Positions 17,523-25,754 are shown, counted from the first letter of the stretch. The stretch is 64,000 nucleotides of DNA from Lutibacter agarilyticus (GCF_900188235.1 NZ_FZNT01000001.1:496001-560000), one strand, 5' to 3'. Made by a program: numbers and translations. The notes: generated from the sequence alone by a model not told the origin.

Positions 17523-17595
17523 TGACCTGGCTGGGGCTCGAACCCAGGACCACCTCCTTAAAAGGGAGGTGCTCTACCAACTGAGCTACCAGGTC
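17523..17595 (-). tRNA. tRNA-Lys (anticodon TTT)
   Basis: Minus-strand cloverleaf of 73 bases. Acceptor GACCTGG/CCAGGTC, D arm GCTC AGTTGGTA GAGC, anticodon arm CCTCC CTTTTAA GGAGG (anticodon TTT), T arm CTGGG TTCGAGC CCCAG. Discriminator A; CCA not encoded. Preceded by a -7 box 26 bases upstream. Confidence 0.96.
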
Positions 17596-17621
17596 ATTGT
17601 TTCCCTTCATTATTGCGAGTG

Positions 17622-17629
17622 CAAATATA
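17622..17629 (-). promoter_or_regulatory. -7 box (TATATTTG, minus strand) for tRNA-Lys
   Basis: CAAATATA on the plus strand reads TATATTTG toward tRNA-Lys and ends 26 bases before its 5' end. It is divergent from the shikimate kinase gene. Confidence 0.6.
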
Positions 17630-17714
17630 CTATCAAAAGTTTATTTCACAAGTTTTTTTATGTAAATTTTTAAACGATATTTGTTTTTTTTTAATTCCAA
17701 TAACAAATCATCAT

Positions 17715-18224
17715 ATGAAAATTGTTTTATTAGGCTATATGGCAAGTGGAAAATCAGCCGTAGGAAAAATTTTAGCAAAAAAAATGAATTTACAATTCAT
17801 TGATTTAGATGACTTTATTGAGGAAAAGGAACAGCAATCTATCACAGATATATTTAAAACTAAAGGTGAAATATATTTTAGACAGGTTGAAGGTGTGTGT
17901 TTACAAGAATTATTAAATTTATCAAAAAAATGTATTATTTCTGTAGGTGGAGGAACTCCTTGTTACGGAAATAACCTAGAATTGATAAAAGAAAAAGCAA
18001 TTTCGTTCTATTTAAAAGCGTCTATTAACACAATTTTTGAGCGTTTAAAGCACGAAACTTCACAACGACCTTTAGTTGCTACTATAGGTATAGATAATTT
18101 ACAAGAATATATAGCAAAACATTTATTTGAACGCGCTTCATTTTATGATGAAGCAGATTTCTCAATTGTAGTAAATGATAAAGATTTAAAAGAGATAGTA
18201 GGGGAGATTGATGAATTACTCTAA
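17715..18224 (+). CDS. aroK: Shikimate kinase
   Basis: 169 residues from the ATG at 17715; the ORF start at 17613 adds 34 residues of no family similarity. Visible motifs are Walker A GYMASGKSAVGK at the N-terminus, the shikimate-binding DLDDFIEE, then GEIYFRQVE, VGGGTPCYGNN and the lid-region SQRPLV. It phosphorylates shikimate with ATP, step five of aromatic amino acid synthesis, in the cytoplasm. Length is typical. A near-match -7 box (GATATTTG) lies around 17674-17681. It ends convergently with the phosphoribosyltransferase frame, overlapping by nine bases at 18216-18224. Confidence 0.95.
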   Translation: MKIVLLGYMASGKSAVGKILAKKMNLQFIDLDDFIEEKEQQSITDIFKTKGEIYFRQVEGVCLQELLNLSKKCIISVGGGTPCYGNNLELIKEKAISFYLKASINTIFERLKHETSQRPLVATIGIDNLQEYIAKHLFERASFYDEADFSIVVNDKDLKEIVGEIDELL

Positions 18225-18713
18225 ATAAGCATAAGAACTTTCATCGTTAAAAATTACACTTACTCGCTCATGCATTGAAGTTGATAATGACAATCCTTTA
18301 AAATCGGCTTTTACAGGGTATTTTTTATGGTTTCTGTTAATTAATACAGCTGTTTTAAAACGCTTTAATGGAACTTCTAAAAAGTGCTTTATACCGTAAA
18401 TTAAGGTAGAACCTGAACTTAAAACATCATCGACTAACACCAAAGATTTGTTTTTGTAAACATCGGCTGTAATATCGGTTGTGATTTTATTTAAAGGATT
18501 TCTCTTGTCAATATGAACCTTACATAAAATAACTTCTAAATCAGAAATTTGATTTAATATTTGAGCGATTTTTTGGGCAAAAATATAGCCATTACCATTA
18601 ATTCCTGCAATTATAATTTCAGTTTCATTACTGTTAGACTCGTAAATTTGATACGAAATTCTTCTTGTTTTATTTCTAATTTGCTCGTCGGTTAATATTA
18701 CTGAAGTTTCCAT
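18216..18713 (-). CDS. Phosphoribosyltransferase (internal start within the fused frame)
   Basis: From the ATG at 18713 the frame encodes a complete 165-residue type I phosphoribosyltransferase (PyrR/ComF-like fold) with IIIAGINGNGYIFA and the PRPP-binding LVDDVLSSGST. A TATATTTG box (18731-18738, minus) ends 17 bases before this ATG, so it is probably made as a separate protein even if the fusion is real. In other flavobacteria I recall a stand-alone gene of this type beside shikimate kinase and an S4 protein, which supports this reading. Its substrate base is unknown. Confidence 0.6.
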   Translation of the reverse strand: METSVILTDEQIRNKTRRISYQIYESNSNETEIIIAGINGNGYIFAQKIAQILNQISDLEVILCKVHIDKRNPLNKITTDITADVYKNKSLVLVDDVLSSGSTLIYGIKHFLEVPLKRFKTAVLINRNHKKYPVKADFKGLSLSTSMHERVSVIFNDESSYAYLE

Positions 18714-19307
18714 GATGATTATTTTTTTTTCAAATATAAAAAACAATTCTCTACCTTTTCTTGGTTTTATTGAATTATAACATGCTTCTAAGAATTTTAT
18801 TTCAAATAAAGGATTGAATAAGTTGAAATAACTTTCTTTATTACCTCCAAAAGGAGGTCCGTCTTCTGTTAATTCAAAATCAAATAAAACGCCTACAATT
18901 TTTCCGTTTTTGTTTAAGCATTCATGCATTTTAGCTGCATAAGCTTCACGCAAGTTAGGATCTAAAGCACAAAAAAAAGTTTGTTCTATAATTAAATCAT
19001 AAGTAGCCTTATGTTCAAAAAAATCTTGCTGAATTAAACGTTCTTTCGGAAAGTTTGGAATTCTATTTTTTATATTTAAAAGTGGTTGTTCTGCAATATC
19101 CAGTACCGTTAGGTTTGTAAAACCTTTATTATACAAATACTCAATTTCATAACCATTTCCAGCTCCTGGAACTAATATTTTAAGGTTTTTATTGGTTAAT
19201 TGATCAATATAAAACTTTAATGGTGTTGAAATATATCCAATATCCCAACCCGTTTTTTGGTTTTCATATTTATGCTCCCAATAAGCTTTATTCAAACTAT
19301 CTTTCAT
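18216..19307 (-). CDS. Thiopurine S-methyltransferase-like domain fused in frame to a phosphoribosyltransferase
   Basis: One open frame of 363 residues. Residues 1-195 are a TPMT-like SAM methyltransferase (WEHKYENQKTGWDIGY, SAM site ILVPGAGNGYEIEYL, TVLDIAEQ, FFCALDP, PPFGGNKE, ending GRELFFIFEKK). Residues 199-363 are a type I phosphoribosyltransferase (IIAGINGNG, PRPP motif LVDDVLSSGST near 291-301). The junction lies on a 9-A tract (plus-strand T run 18722-18730). With eight As the methyltransferase would end EKK-stop, exactly where the family normally ends, and the phosphoribosyltransferase would start at its own ATG at 18713 behind its own -7 box. Likely two adjacent genes joined by a one-base length change, real, phase-variable or a sequencing error. 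The start follows the S4 gene stop by two bases. Confidence 0.8.
   Translation of the reverse strand: MKDSLNKAYWEHKYENQKTGWDIGYISTPLKFYIDQLTNKNLKILVPGAGNGYEIEYLYNKGFTNLTVLDIAEQPLLNIKNRIPNFPKERLIQQDFFEHKATYDLIIEQTFFCALDPNLREAYAAKMHECLNKNGKIVGVLFDFELTEDGPPFGGNKESYFNLFNPLFEIKFLEACYNSIKPRKGRELFFIFEKKIIIMETSVILTDEQIRNKTRRISYQIYESNSNETEIIIAGINGNGYIFAQKIAQILNQISDLEVILCKVHIDKRNPLNKITTDITADVYKNKSLVLVDDVLSSGSTLIYGIKHFLEVPLKRFKTAVLINRNHKKYPVKADFKGLSLSTSMHERVSVIFNDESSYAYLE
18731..18738 (-). promoter_or_regulatory. -7 box (TATATTTG, minus) inside the end of the methyltransferase gene
   Basis: CAAATATA on the plus strand, coding for part of FFIFE at the end of the methyltransferase domain. It is well placed to drive the phosphoribosyltransferase from the ATG at 18713. 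Confidence 0.5.
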
Positions 19308-19309
19308 AA

Positions 19310-19681
19310 TTAAATATCATCTTCAGCATAATCATCCAATTCTCTTCGATCTTTTTTGGTGGGTCTGCCAGTACCTTTTTTACGGTAATAATCTTTTGAA
19401 TATTTTAATAATTCTAATTTCTCAAATGCTTCTGCAGGCGTAGTATCTTTTCGATATAAATCAACTATTTTGGCACCTACACGATTTGCAGGTATATCTA
19501 ACACTTCAATTTCGTAATTTATTTGATCTTTTCTAACCGAAATTTTATCACCATTATAAGTGATTTTTGAAGGCTTCGCATTGGCATTATTTACTTTAAC
19601 ATGTCCCTTTTTACAGGCTTCTGTAGCTATGTTTCTAGTTTTAAAAAAACGGATACACCACAAATATTTATCAATTCTCAT
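19310..19681 (-). CDS. S4-domain RNA-binding protein (Hsp15-like)
   Basis: A 123-residue protein beginning MRIDKYLWCIRFFKTRNIATEACKKGHVKVN, the S4 RNA-binding fold as in Hsp15/RlbA, followed by GDKISVRKD and a basic C-terminal tail (KGTGRPTKKDRRELDDY). Hsp15-type proteins bind stalled 50S subunits carrying nascent chains. It is first in a probable operon with the methyltransferase frame two bases downstream. A TATCTTTG box sits at 19715-19722, 33 bases before the start. Confidence 0.88.
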   Translation of the reverse strand: MRIDKYLWCIRFFKTRNIATEACKKGHVKVNNANAKPSKITYNGDKISVRKDQINYEIEVLDIPANRVGAKIVDLYRKDTTPAEAFEKLELLKYSKDYYRKKGTGRPTKKDRRELDDYAEDDI

Positions 19682-19714
19682 ATAATAAAGTTAAATTTAA
19701 CTTTTAGCTTTTAA

Positions 19715-19722
19715 CAAAGATA
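19715..19722 (-). promoter_or_regulatory. -7 box (TATCTTTG, minus) for the S4 gene
   Basis: CAAAGATA on the plus strand is TATCTTTG toward the S4 gene, 33 bases before its ATG at 19681. Confidence 0.5.
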
Positions 19723-19759
19723 TGAAAATACTATCTTGCGGCCTTTAAAAATACACTCA

Positions 19760-20602
19760 ATGAAAATTAATAAATTAATAATTTTACTTGCATTTATTTT
19801 ATCAATAGTAGCCTGTAAAAAAGATGATAAAGATAACTTTGACGCAGCAGAACAAGCTTTAATAGATGATGCAGATTTAATTGAATATTTACAAACACAT
19901 TATTTAAATGAAGATGATGGAGGTATTTGGACTATAGATAATGGGCAAACACCTTTAATGGATCAGGTTGATGTAGATCTTATTGATTATAATGATATTT
20001 CTTATAAATTGTATTATTTGGTTCAAGAAGAAGGAACTACTATTTCACCTACTACAGTTGACTCTGTATTTACAACTTATACAGGTATGCTTTTAGACAG
20101 TACTGTTTTTGATTCTAGCTCTTCTTTAGTTTGGTTTAAACTTTCAGCTGTAATTCCAGGATGGAGTTATGGTTTTACAAATTATAAAGGAGGTAATATT
20201 ATGCAGAATCCTGATGAATCTTTTTATTATGAAGATTATGGTGAAGGTATCTTATTTATTCCTTCAGGTTTAGCTTATGGAAATTCAGTACAATCTTATA
20301 TTCCTGAAAATTCACCTTTAGTTTTCCAAATTACATTGCAAGATGTTAAACTAACGGATTTAGATAATGATAACGTATTATCTATAGATGAAGATTTAAA
20401 TGGAAATAGAGATATGACTGATGATGATACTGATGGTGATGGAATTCCTGATTTTGCAGATACTGATGATGATGGTGATGGTATACTAACTAAATATGAG
20501 GACATTAATAAAGATGGGAATCCAATGAATGATGATACAGACGGTGATGGAATTCCTAATTATTTAGATACTGACGATACTGAAAGTATTGAAGATTTAT
20601 AA
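19760..20602 (+). CDS. FKBP-type peptidyl-prolyl isomerase lipoprotein with calcium-binding-like Asp-rich tail
   Basis: 280 residues from the ATG at 19760; the ORF begins at an in-frame TTG 24 bases earlier, but only the ATG puts the lipoprotein signal at the N-terminus. Lipobox SIVAC with Cys19. The FKBP domain shows [23 protein letters not shown] and [12 protein letters not shown], with IPSGLAYG matching the active-site loop. The tail carries TSP3-like repeats ([38 protein letters not shown]) likely to bind calcium. It is probably a periplasm-facing or surface lipoprotein that helps outer-membrane or secreted proteins fold. It is monocistronic and ends at a very strong palindromic terminator. 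Confidence 0.87.
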   Translation: MKINKLIILLAFILSIVACKKDDKDNFDAAEQALIDDADLIEYLQTHYLNEDDGGIWTIDNGQTPLMDQVDVDLIDYNDISYKLYYLVQEEGTTISPTTVDSVFTTYTGMLLDSTVFDSSSSLVWFKLSAVIPGWSYGFTNYKGGNIMQNPDESFYYEDYGEGILFIPSGLAYGNSVQSYIPENSPLVFQITLQDVKLTDLDNDNVLSIDEDLNGNRDMTDDDTDGDGIPDFADTDDDGDGILTKYEDINKDGNPMNDDTDGDGIPNYLDTDDTESIEDL

Positions 20603-20613
20603 ATAAGAATTTA

Positions 20614-20657
20614 CACACACAAAAAAAGCTTCTCAATTGAGAAGCTTTTTTTGTGTG
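20614..20657. terminator. Long perfect palindromic bidirectional terminator
   Basis: A perfect inverted repeat centred on CAATTG: ACACACA, seven As, GCTTCT and the complement. It serves the convergent FKBP gene (ending 20602) and the barrel gene (ending 20667) with A/T runs on both sides. Confidence 0.9.
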
Positions 20658-20666
20658 TTTTAGATG

Positions 20667-21386
20667 TTATAAGTTTTTATGATTTCTCCATTCAAAATTA
20701 CTCCTTCTGTGTTGTTTATCAGTATAAACAGAAAATAGCTTAATTTGAATATTTATCATTATTTGACTAGGATTGTATTCCAATAAATCACCAAGGTTTA
20801 CACCATAGCCATCATATGTCTTAATCATATCAAGCCGTTGTTCTTTAACAGTAGTTAATCCATATTGATATCTGAAATCTATACCAACCCTTCCAAAATC
20901 TATTAGTATTCCTGCGCTAATACCAGCTGAAGATGTATTGAATACAAAAGGATCTGCATAACTTGTATCTTGCCAACCCTCTAAAGTTCTATCTGAGATG
21001 AAACTAAATACTGGTCCAGCATATATTGCTATAGGCGAGTAAACTTTATAACCAAAAAGTATTGGTATGTCAATTTGCTGTGACTCCCATTGGGCTGGTT
21101 TTGTAGGGAATTTGTAACTGTTTTTAAGTGACACATAGTTCGCCTCAGGTCTTATGAAAAAATTATCGAAGCTTATATCAACAAAAACACCAAGCTGGTA
21201 ACTAATTTCATTTTCGGCTGAATAATATTCATCTAAAACCCCAGGTCCTATAGAGCCTCCAATAGAGTAAAAATCTCCAATATAATTATAGTTAATACCA
21301 CCTTTTAGCCCAACACCAATTTTTTGAGCATTGGTTAAAGAAATATAAAAAAAGAAAATTAGAATAAAAATAGCTTTTATATTCAT
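20667..21386 (-). CDS. PorT-family outer-membrane beta-barrel protein
   Basis: A 239-residue secreted protein with a signal peptide ending SLTNAQ, then IGVGLKGGINYNYIG, NEISYQLGVFVDISF, FFIRPEANYVSLK, QIDIPILFGYKV, YAGPVFSFI and GVGIDFRYQYGLT. This is the PF13568-type pattern (GxKxGxN at the N-terminus, RPELxY, lPxLxxY) common in Bacteroidota outer membranes. It is paralogous to the next gene (21500-22120). The last 25 residues are basic and do not look like a terminal strand. Role unknown. Confidence 0.82.
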   Translation of the reverse strand: MNIKAIFILIFFFYISLTNAQKIGVGLKGGINYNYIGDFYSIGGSIGPGVLDEYYSAENEISYQLGVFVDISFDNFFIRPEANYVSLKNSYKFPTKPAQWESQQIDIPILFGYKVYSPIAIYAGPVFSFISDRTLEGWQDTSYADPFVFNTSSAGISAGILIDFGRVGIDFRYQYGLTTVKEQRLDMIKTYDGYGVNLGDLLEYNPSQIMINIQIKLFSVYTDKQHRRSNFEWRNHKNL

Positions 21387-21499
21387 GTATTTATGATTTT
21401 TGTATAAATATATAAATTTATATTAAACATTAAATTAATAAAAAATCAAAAATTGAATATAAAAGCTATTATTTAATAATAGTTAATAAACCAAGTATA

Positions 21500-22120
21500 T
21501 TATTTTTTTTCAGATAATCTGTAAGAAACACCAACCCTAATTTGAGATTGTCTTGTATCTAAAGTAAAATCATCTGCAATATCATCACCAATAAAATTAG
21601 CTTCATTTGCATTTATTCCACGGTCGTAAATTACATCAAAACCAAATCTTCCTAGGTTTGCAGAAACCCCAATATTTAAACCAACAGTAACTCCATTTTC
21701 AATTTTATCATATTCAAATCCATTTACTTTGTTACTCGTAATAAACTTAAATGCAGGCCCTGCTAACAAATTTAAAGGACCAATTATGCGAATACCGACT
21801 AAAACTGGTAAATCAACTGATGACATTTTATATGATTCAGTGGTTCCAATTTCAGAATCTACGGTGTATTTACTTGATGATTGAGAATATACTAATTCAG
21901 GTCTAATGTAAATAGGACCAAGGTCTAATTTTCCATAAACCCCAACATTAAATCCAGATTCTCCTTTTCCTTTGTTGTCAATAATATCGCCAGCTTCATT
22001 AATTAACTCTCCATTAGAATTATAAAGTAAACTTCCTTTAACACCCCAACTACTTTGGGCGTTTAAAGATGTTAATGTTATTATTAAAATAACCAACAAT
22101 GCACTACTTTTTTTGATCAT
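21500..22120 (-). CDS. PorT-family outer-membrane beta-barrel protein
   Basis: A 206-residue secreted protein with a signal peptide ending TSLNAQ, then SSWGVKGSLLYNSNG, FNVGVYGKLDLGPIYIRPELVYSQ, SSVDLPVLVGIRI, LLAGPAFKFI, FGFDVIYDRG and a closing QIRVGVSYRLSEKK strand. It has the same domain pattern as 20667-21386, so the two are a tandem paralogous pair of small 8-stranded barrels. It lies 47 bases downstream of the transketolase C-half on the same strand and could be cotranscribed with it. Confidence 0.82.
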   Translation of the reverse strand: MIKKSSALLVILIITLTSLNAQSSWGVKGSLLYNSNGELINEAGDIIDNKGKGESGFNVGVYGKLDLGPIYIRPELVYSQSSSKYTVDSEIGTTESYKMSSVDLPVLVGIRIIGPLNLLAGPAFKFITSNKVNGFEYDKIENGVTVGLNIGVSANLGRFGFDVIYDRGINANEANFIGDDIADDFTLDTRQSQIRVGVSYRLSEKK

Positions 22121-22167
22121 AAGCTTCTTTTTTAGGGTTATATTCTTAAAACGGCTTATTATTGAAA

Positions 22168-23121
22168 TTATTTTCGAGAAATTACTTTTTTAGTAGCTTC
22201 AACAATTGCCTTATCGTTTAATTTGTATTTTTCCATTAATTGTGCAGGTGTTCCTGATTCACCAAAACTATCATCTACAGCTACAAATTCCTGTGGAACT
22301 AAATTGTTTTGCACCAATACACGTGAAACACTTTCACCTAAACCTCCAATAATATTATGCTCTTCAGCAGTAACAATACAACCAGTTTTTGCAACAGATT
22401 TTAAAATAGCCTCTTCATCTAAAGGTTTTATAGTGTGAATATTAATTACTTCGGCACTAATTCCCATAGCTTCTAGTTCTTCTGATGCTTTTAAAGCTTC
22501 CCATACTAAATGCCCTGTTGCTACAATAGTAACATCAGTTCCTTCAGTTAATTGAACGGCTTTTCCTACTTCAAATTTTTGATCTTCTGGAGTAAAAATT
22601 GGTACTACAGGTCTACCAAAACGTAAATAAACAGGACCATCATAATCTGCAATTGCAATAGTAGCAGCTTTTGTTTGGTTGTAATCACAAGTGTTTATCA
22701 CTGTCATACCAGGTAACATTTTCATTAACCCAATGTCTTCTAAAATTTGATGCGTTGCACCATCTTCACCTAAAGTTAAACCTGCGTGAGAAGCACATAT
22801 TTTTACATTTTTATCTGAATATGCAACAGACTGACGAATTTGGTCATACACTCTTCCTGTTGAAAAGTTGGCGAAAGTACCCGTAAAAGGAATTTTACCT
22901 CCAATAGTTAAACCTGCAGCAATACCAATCATATTTGCTTCAGCAATTCCTATTTGAAAGAAACGTTCTGGATTTTCTTCAATAAATTTTTCCATTTTTA
23001 AAGAACCAATCAAATCAGCGCACAATGCAACTACATTTGGGTTTGTTCTTCCTAATTCTGCTAAACCTGCTCCAAAACCTGAACGTGTATCTTTTTGTTC
23101 GGTAAATGTGTATTTTTTCAT
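22168..23121 (-). CDS. Transketolase, C-terminal subunit (split transketolase)
   Basis: A 317-residue protein covering the pyrimidine-binding and C-terminal domains: TRSGFGAGLAELG, FFQIGIAEANMIGIAAGL (the Glu that activates thiamine diphosphate), THAGLTLGEDG-like segment SHAGLTLGEDGATHQ, LRFGRP, TIVATGHLV, and the C-terminal AVDDSFGESGTPAQLMEKY. Split transketolases are usual in Bacteroidota; the PP-binding half is a separate polypeptide of about 280 residues. That half is normally next door, but the upstream neighbour here is maf and no N-half is in the window. Role: pentose phosphate pathway, cytoplasm. TATTTTTG box at 23148-23155. Confidence 0.92.
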   Translation of the reverse strand: MKKYTFTEQKDTRSGFGAGLAELGRTNPNVVALCADLIGSLKMEKFIEENPERFFQIGIAEANMIGIAAGLTIGGKIPFTGTFANFSTGRVYDQIRQSVAYSDKNVKICASHAGLTLGEDGATHQILEDIGLMKMLPGMTVINTCDYNQTKAATIAIADYDGPVYLRFGRPVVPIFTPEDQKFEVGKAVQLTEGTDVTIVATGHLVWEALKASEELEAMGISAEVINIHTIKPLDEEAILKSVAKTGCIVTAEEHNIIGGLGESVSRVLVQNNLVPQEFVAVDDSFGESGTPAQLMEKYKLNDKAIVEATKKVISRK

Positions 23122-23147
23122 GTTATTGTTTTAAATAAAAAATCTTT

Positions 23148-23155
23148 CAAAAATA
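23148..23155 (-). promoter_or_regulatory. -7 box (TATTTTTG, minus) for the transketolase C-half
   Basis: CAAAAATA on the plus strand reads TATTTTTG toward 23121, leaving a 26-base leader. It implies transcription independent of the maf-side genes. Confidence 0.45.
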
Positions 23156-23177
23156 ATGATATAAAAAAGACTAGAAA

Positions 23178-23759
23178 CTAAAATTTTAATAATTCTTCAT
23201 ATAATTTATGAACAGGGAAGCCCATAACGTTATAATAACTACCTTCTAGCTTTGTAACGCCTATAAAACCTATCCATTCTTGAATTCCATAGCCTCCAGC
23301 TTTGTCAAAAGGTTTATAATTTTCAACATAATAAGTTATTTCTTCCAAAGATAATTGTTTGAAATAGACTTTTGTAACGTCGAAAAACACGTGCTCCTTA
23401 CGTTTAGATTTTAAGCAAACTGAAGTAATTACTTTATGAGATGAATTTGATAACTGTTGTAGCATTTTAATTGCTTCCTTTTTATCTTTGGGCTTTTCAA
23501 GTGGTTTGTTAGCGTGCCAAACAATTGTATCAGACGTTATTACAATTTCGTTTTCATTTAGCTCATTTTCAAAAGCAGCGGCTTTTAATTTGGCTAAATA
23601 ATTAGTGATTTCTTCAGCTTTTAAATTGGAAGCATAAACCTCTTCAACCTCTTTAATTTTAATTTTAAAATCAACGTCAAGCGATTTAAGAAGTTCTTGT
23701 CGCCTTGGTGATTGTGAGGCTAAAATTAATTGATGATTTTTTAATTTTTCTGAAAGCAT
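23178..23759 (-). CDS. maf: Maf-family nucleotide pyrophosphatase
   Basis: A 193-residue protein with the Maf signature LASQSPRRQELLKSL near the N-terminus, then ITSDTIVWH, KPLEKPKDKKEA, FKQLSLEEITYYVENYKPFDKAGGYGIQEW and GSYYNVMGFP. Maf proteins hydrolyse non-canonical or m5U/UTP/dTTP-type nucleoside triphosphates to monophosphates in the cytoplasm. The start lies one base from the stop of the UbiA-family gene, so they form an operon, a common order in Flavobacteriia. Confidence 0.94.
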   Translation of the reverse strand: MLSEKLKNHQLILASQSPRRQELLKSLDVDFKIKIKEVEEVYASNLKAEEITNYLAKLKAAAFENELNENEIVITSDTIVWHANKPLEKPKDKKEAIKMLQQLSNSSHKVITSVCLKSKRKEHVFFDVTKVYFKQLSLEEITYYVENYKPFDKAGGYGIQEWIGFIGVTKLEGSYYNVMGFPVHKLYEELLKF

Positions 23760-23760
23760 T

Positions 23761-24669
23761 TTAATGTAATATTGAAAAAATGATGATTGAATTGATTCCT
23801 AAAAACATACAAACTTTTAAAAGTGTACTTATTTTTTGAAATTGTTTCTTGGTTTTTGAAGCGTTTAATTTTACTGAAATATATAACATTGGTAGTACAA
23901 TGAAAACCACTAAATAAAGCAATGTAAACTTATATTGTTTTGAAAAATGTAATGTAAAATACAATAAAGAAAGTAGTGTAAAACTACATAAAGTTAATGC
24001 GAAATTCCGGGCTCTTTTTCTTCCGATTACAATAGGTAATGTATTGTTTTTTAAATTGTAGTCTCCATTTATATCAATTATATCTTTAACTATTTCTCTG
24101 GTTAGGTTTAATACAAAAGCAAAGAGTGAAAGCAGTATAATAAATTGAATAATTATAAGTTGCGATTTATTTTGAATAGTGAAATCTATTTCAAAAAGTG
24201 GTACTAAAAGTATGCTTAAAGCAATACTAAAAGCAACTGCTAAATTGCCTATAAAAGGTGTTTTTTTTAATTGTTTTGAATAATAATAGAGTAGTATGCT
24301 AGTGCCTATAAATAAAAAAGAATACGAAGGTTTTTGGATATTTATAGCAAGTAAAACCCCTAAAATAATTCCGAAGGCATTGGTGATTTTATACCAAGCT
24401 TTTGCTTGTTCTACTGTTATTTTGGTTGAAACAATTACTTTAGTTGGTTTGTTAATTTTATCAGCTTTTATATCAAAAATATCATTTATAATATAACCTG
24501 CTGCTGTAATAAGTAATACAGATATCAATAAAATTGAAAATTGAAAATTTGATAAAAGCGTATTTAAATTGAAAGAAGGAAATAAAATGTATTTGAGTAA
24601 AATGAAAACGTAAGCGATTAAAAATAAATTTCTCCAACGAATTAATTTAAAATACACGCTTAATTTCAT
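23761..24669 (-). CDS. UbiA-family prenyltransferase (geranylgeranylglycerol-phosphate geranylgeranyltransferase-like)
   Basis: A 302-residue protein with about eight or nine transmembrane helices and both Asp-rich prenyl-diphosphate motifs: NDIFDIKAD (first NDxxDxxxD, residues about 62-70) and KDIIDINGD (second DxxxD). It transfers an isoprenyl chain to an acceptor at the membrane. Bacteroidota members are usually annotated as geranylgeranylglycerol-phosphate geranylgeranyltransferase, but the acceptor is not proven. It sits between smpB upstream (five bases) and maf downstream (one base), so smpB-ubiA-maf is one operon. Confidence 0.9.
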   Translation of the reverse strand: MKLSVYFKLIRWRNLFLIAYVFILLKYILFPSFNLNTLLSNFQFSILLISVLLITAAGYIINDIFDIKADKINKPTKVIVSTKITVEQAKAWYKITNAFGIILGVLLAINIQKPSYSFLFIGTSILLYYYSKQLKKTPFIGNLAVAFSIALSILLVPLFEIDFTIQNKSQLIIIQFIILLSLFAFVLNLTREIVKDIIDINGDYNLKNNTLPIVIGRKRARNFALTLCSFTLLSLLYFTLHFSKQYKFTLLYLVVFIVLPMLYISVKLNASKTKKQFQKISTLLKVCMFLGINSIIIFSILH

Positions 24670-24674
24670 TTGTG

Positions 24675-25133
24675 TTAATTGAAATTTTTCTTAATTCTAG
24701 CTAAGTCTTTTTTATTATCACGATCTTTTATTACTTCGCGTTTATCGTAGTTTTTCTTACCTCTACACAATGCAATATTTAATTTTGCCCAGCCTTTATC
24801 AGTTAAAAACAGTTTTAGAGGAATAATGGTTAAACCAACATTTTGAACTTCTTTTTGTAGTTTTTTTAGCTCTCCTTTGTTTAACAATAATTTACGTTCA
24901 CTTTTAGGTGAATGATTGTAGGAATGGCCATACAAATATTCTTCAATAAACATATTTATTACAAAAAGTTCACCTTGTTCATTAAATTCACAAAAGCTTT
25001 CGGTAATACGAGCTTTACTCTCTCTAATGGATTTAATTTCAGTTCCTGTTAATTGAATTCCAGCAGTATATTGATCTAAAATCTCGTATTCAAAACGGGC
25101 TTTTTTATTTTGTATGTTAATTTTCTTCTGCAT
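24675..25133 (-). CDS. smpB: SsrA-binding protein SmpB
   Basis: 152 residues from the ATG at 25133. KKARFEYEILDQYTAGIQLTGTEIKSIRE, then CEFNEQGELFVINMFI, YNHSPKSERKLLL and the C-terminal KGWAKLNIALCRGKKNYDKREVIKDRD are the full SmpB pattern with its basic tail. It delivers tmRNA to stalled ribosomes. The ORF start at 25160 lies upstream of a TATATTTG box (25141-25148), so 25133 is the supported start. It heads an operon with the UbiA-family gene and maf. The tmRNA gene itself was not seen in the window. Confidence 0.96.
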   Translation of the reverse strand: MQKKINIQNKKARFEYEILDQYTAGIQLTGTEIKSIRESKARITESFCEFNEQGELFVINMFIEEYLYGHSYNHSPKSERKLLLNKGELKKLQKEVQNVGLTIIPLKLFLTDKGWAKLNIALCRGKKNYDKREVIKDRDNKKDLARIKKNFN

Positions 25134-25140
25134 ATGGCTG

Positions 25141-25148
25141 CAAATATA
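25141..25148 (-). promoter_or_regulatory. -7 box (TATATTTG, minus) seven bases before the smpB ATG
   Basis: CAAATATA on the plus strand. Its nearness to the ATG at 25133 predicts a very short or absent 5' leader and excludes the longer ORF start. Confidence 0.6.
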
Positions 25149-25206
25149 GAATAAATTCAAATTGAAACATACATAATAGTCTGTTCAAATTTGAGTTAAA
25201 GTTTAA

Positions 25207-25716
25207 TTATTTTGAATGTGGTATTTTTAAAAGCGTGCTATTTTTTATAGTTCCGTTGATAGTTACTATGTATAAATTATCATTATTATTGTCGTTAATA
25301 GCTTCGTATACACGTTTTTCTAAAATATCATTTACAAATTTTGGAGTAGTATTGCTGTGACCAACAATTAAAACAGTTTTTCCTTTTGTTTTTGCTTTAA
25401 AATCAGCATCGTATAAATTACTAGGATTGTAATATTGTATTTTTAATTGCTTTTTTAAAGCAGTTGGAGTAGCGGTTTGTATGGTTCTATTATAGTTGGT
25501 TGAATAAATTAAATCGAAATCTATAGTTTCAAAAACAACACTCCAATTTTCAGCCCTGCTATTTCCTTGTTTGCTTAAATCGGGGTTTTTATTTGTTTTG
25601 TCTGTTCTTACTTTTTCTGCGTGCCTAATAAAATAATAAGTAGTTGTCTCGTTTTCTTGTGAAACTATGCATGTTGTATATAAAACTAAGTAGATTAGGA
25701 GTATAAACTTTTTCAT
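25207..25716 (-). CDS. Secreted histidine phosphatase (phosphoglycerate mutase/SixA-like fold)
   Basis: About 169 residues from the ATG at 25716, giving a signal peptide (KKFILLIYLVLYTTCIVSQ); the 25746 start adds ten residues before it. The histidine-phosphatase RHG equivalent is YYFIRHAEK, with later DLIYSTNYNRTIQTATP and the second catalytic His in VLIVGHSNTTP. It removes phosphate from small molecules or peptides, in the periplasm by the signal peptide. Short form, close to SixA/AIS-type members. The substrate is unknown. It sits alone between smpB and the clpB terminator. Confidence 0.85.
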   Translation of the reverse strand: MKKFILLIYLVLYTTCIVSQENETTTYYFIRHAEKVRTDKTNKNPDLSKQGNSRAENWSVVFETIDFDLIYSTNYNRTIQTATPTALKKQLKIQYYNPSNLYDADFKAKTKGKTVLIVGHSNTTPKFVNDILEKRVYEAINDNNNDNLYIVTINGTIKNSTLLKIPHSK

Positions 25717-25754
25717 AAATAATTTAGTTTTAAAACTAATATTCAAAAACAGAA

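Noticed and set aside
20404..20575. Repeated GAT/GAC-rich tract in the FKBP gene, considered as a tandem repeat element
   Set aside because: It encodes TSP3-like calcium-binding repeats in frame, so it is explained by the protein.
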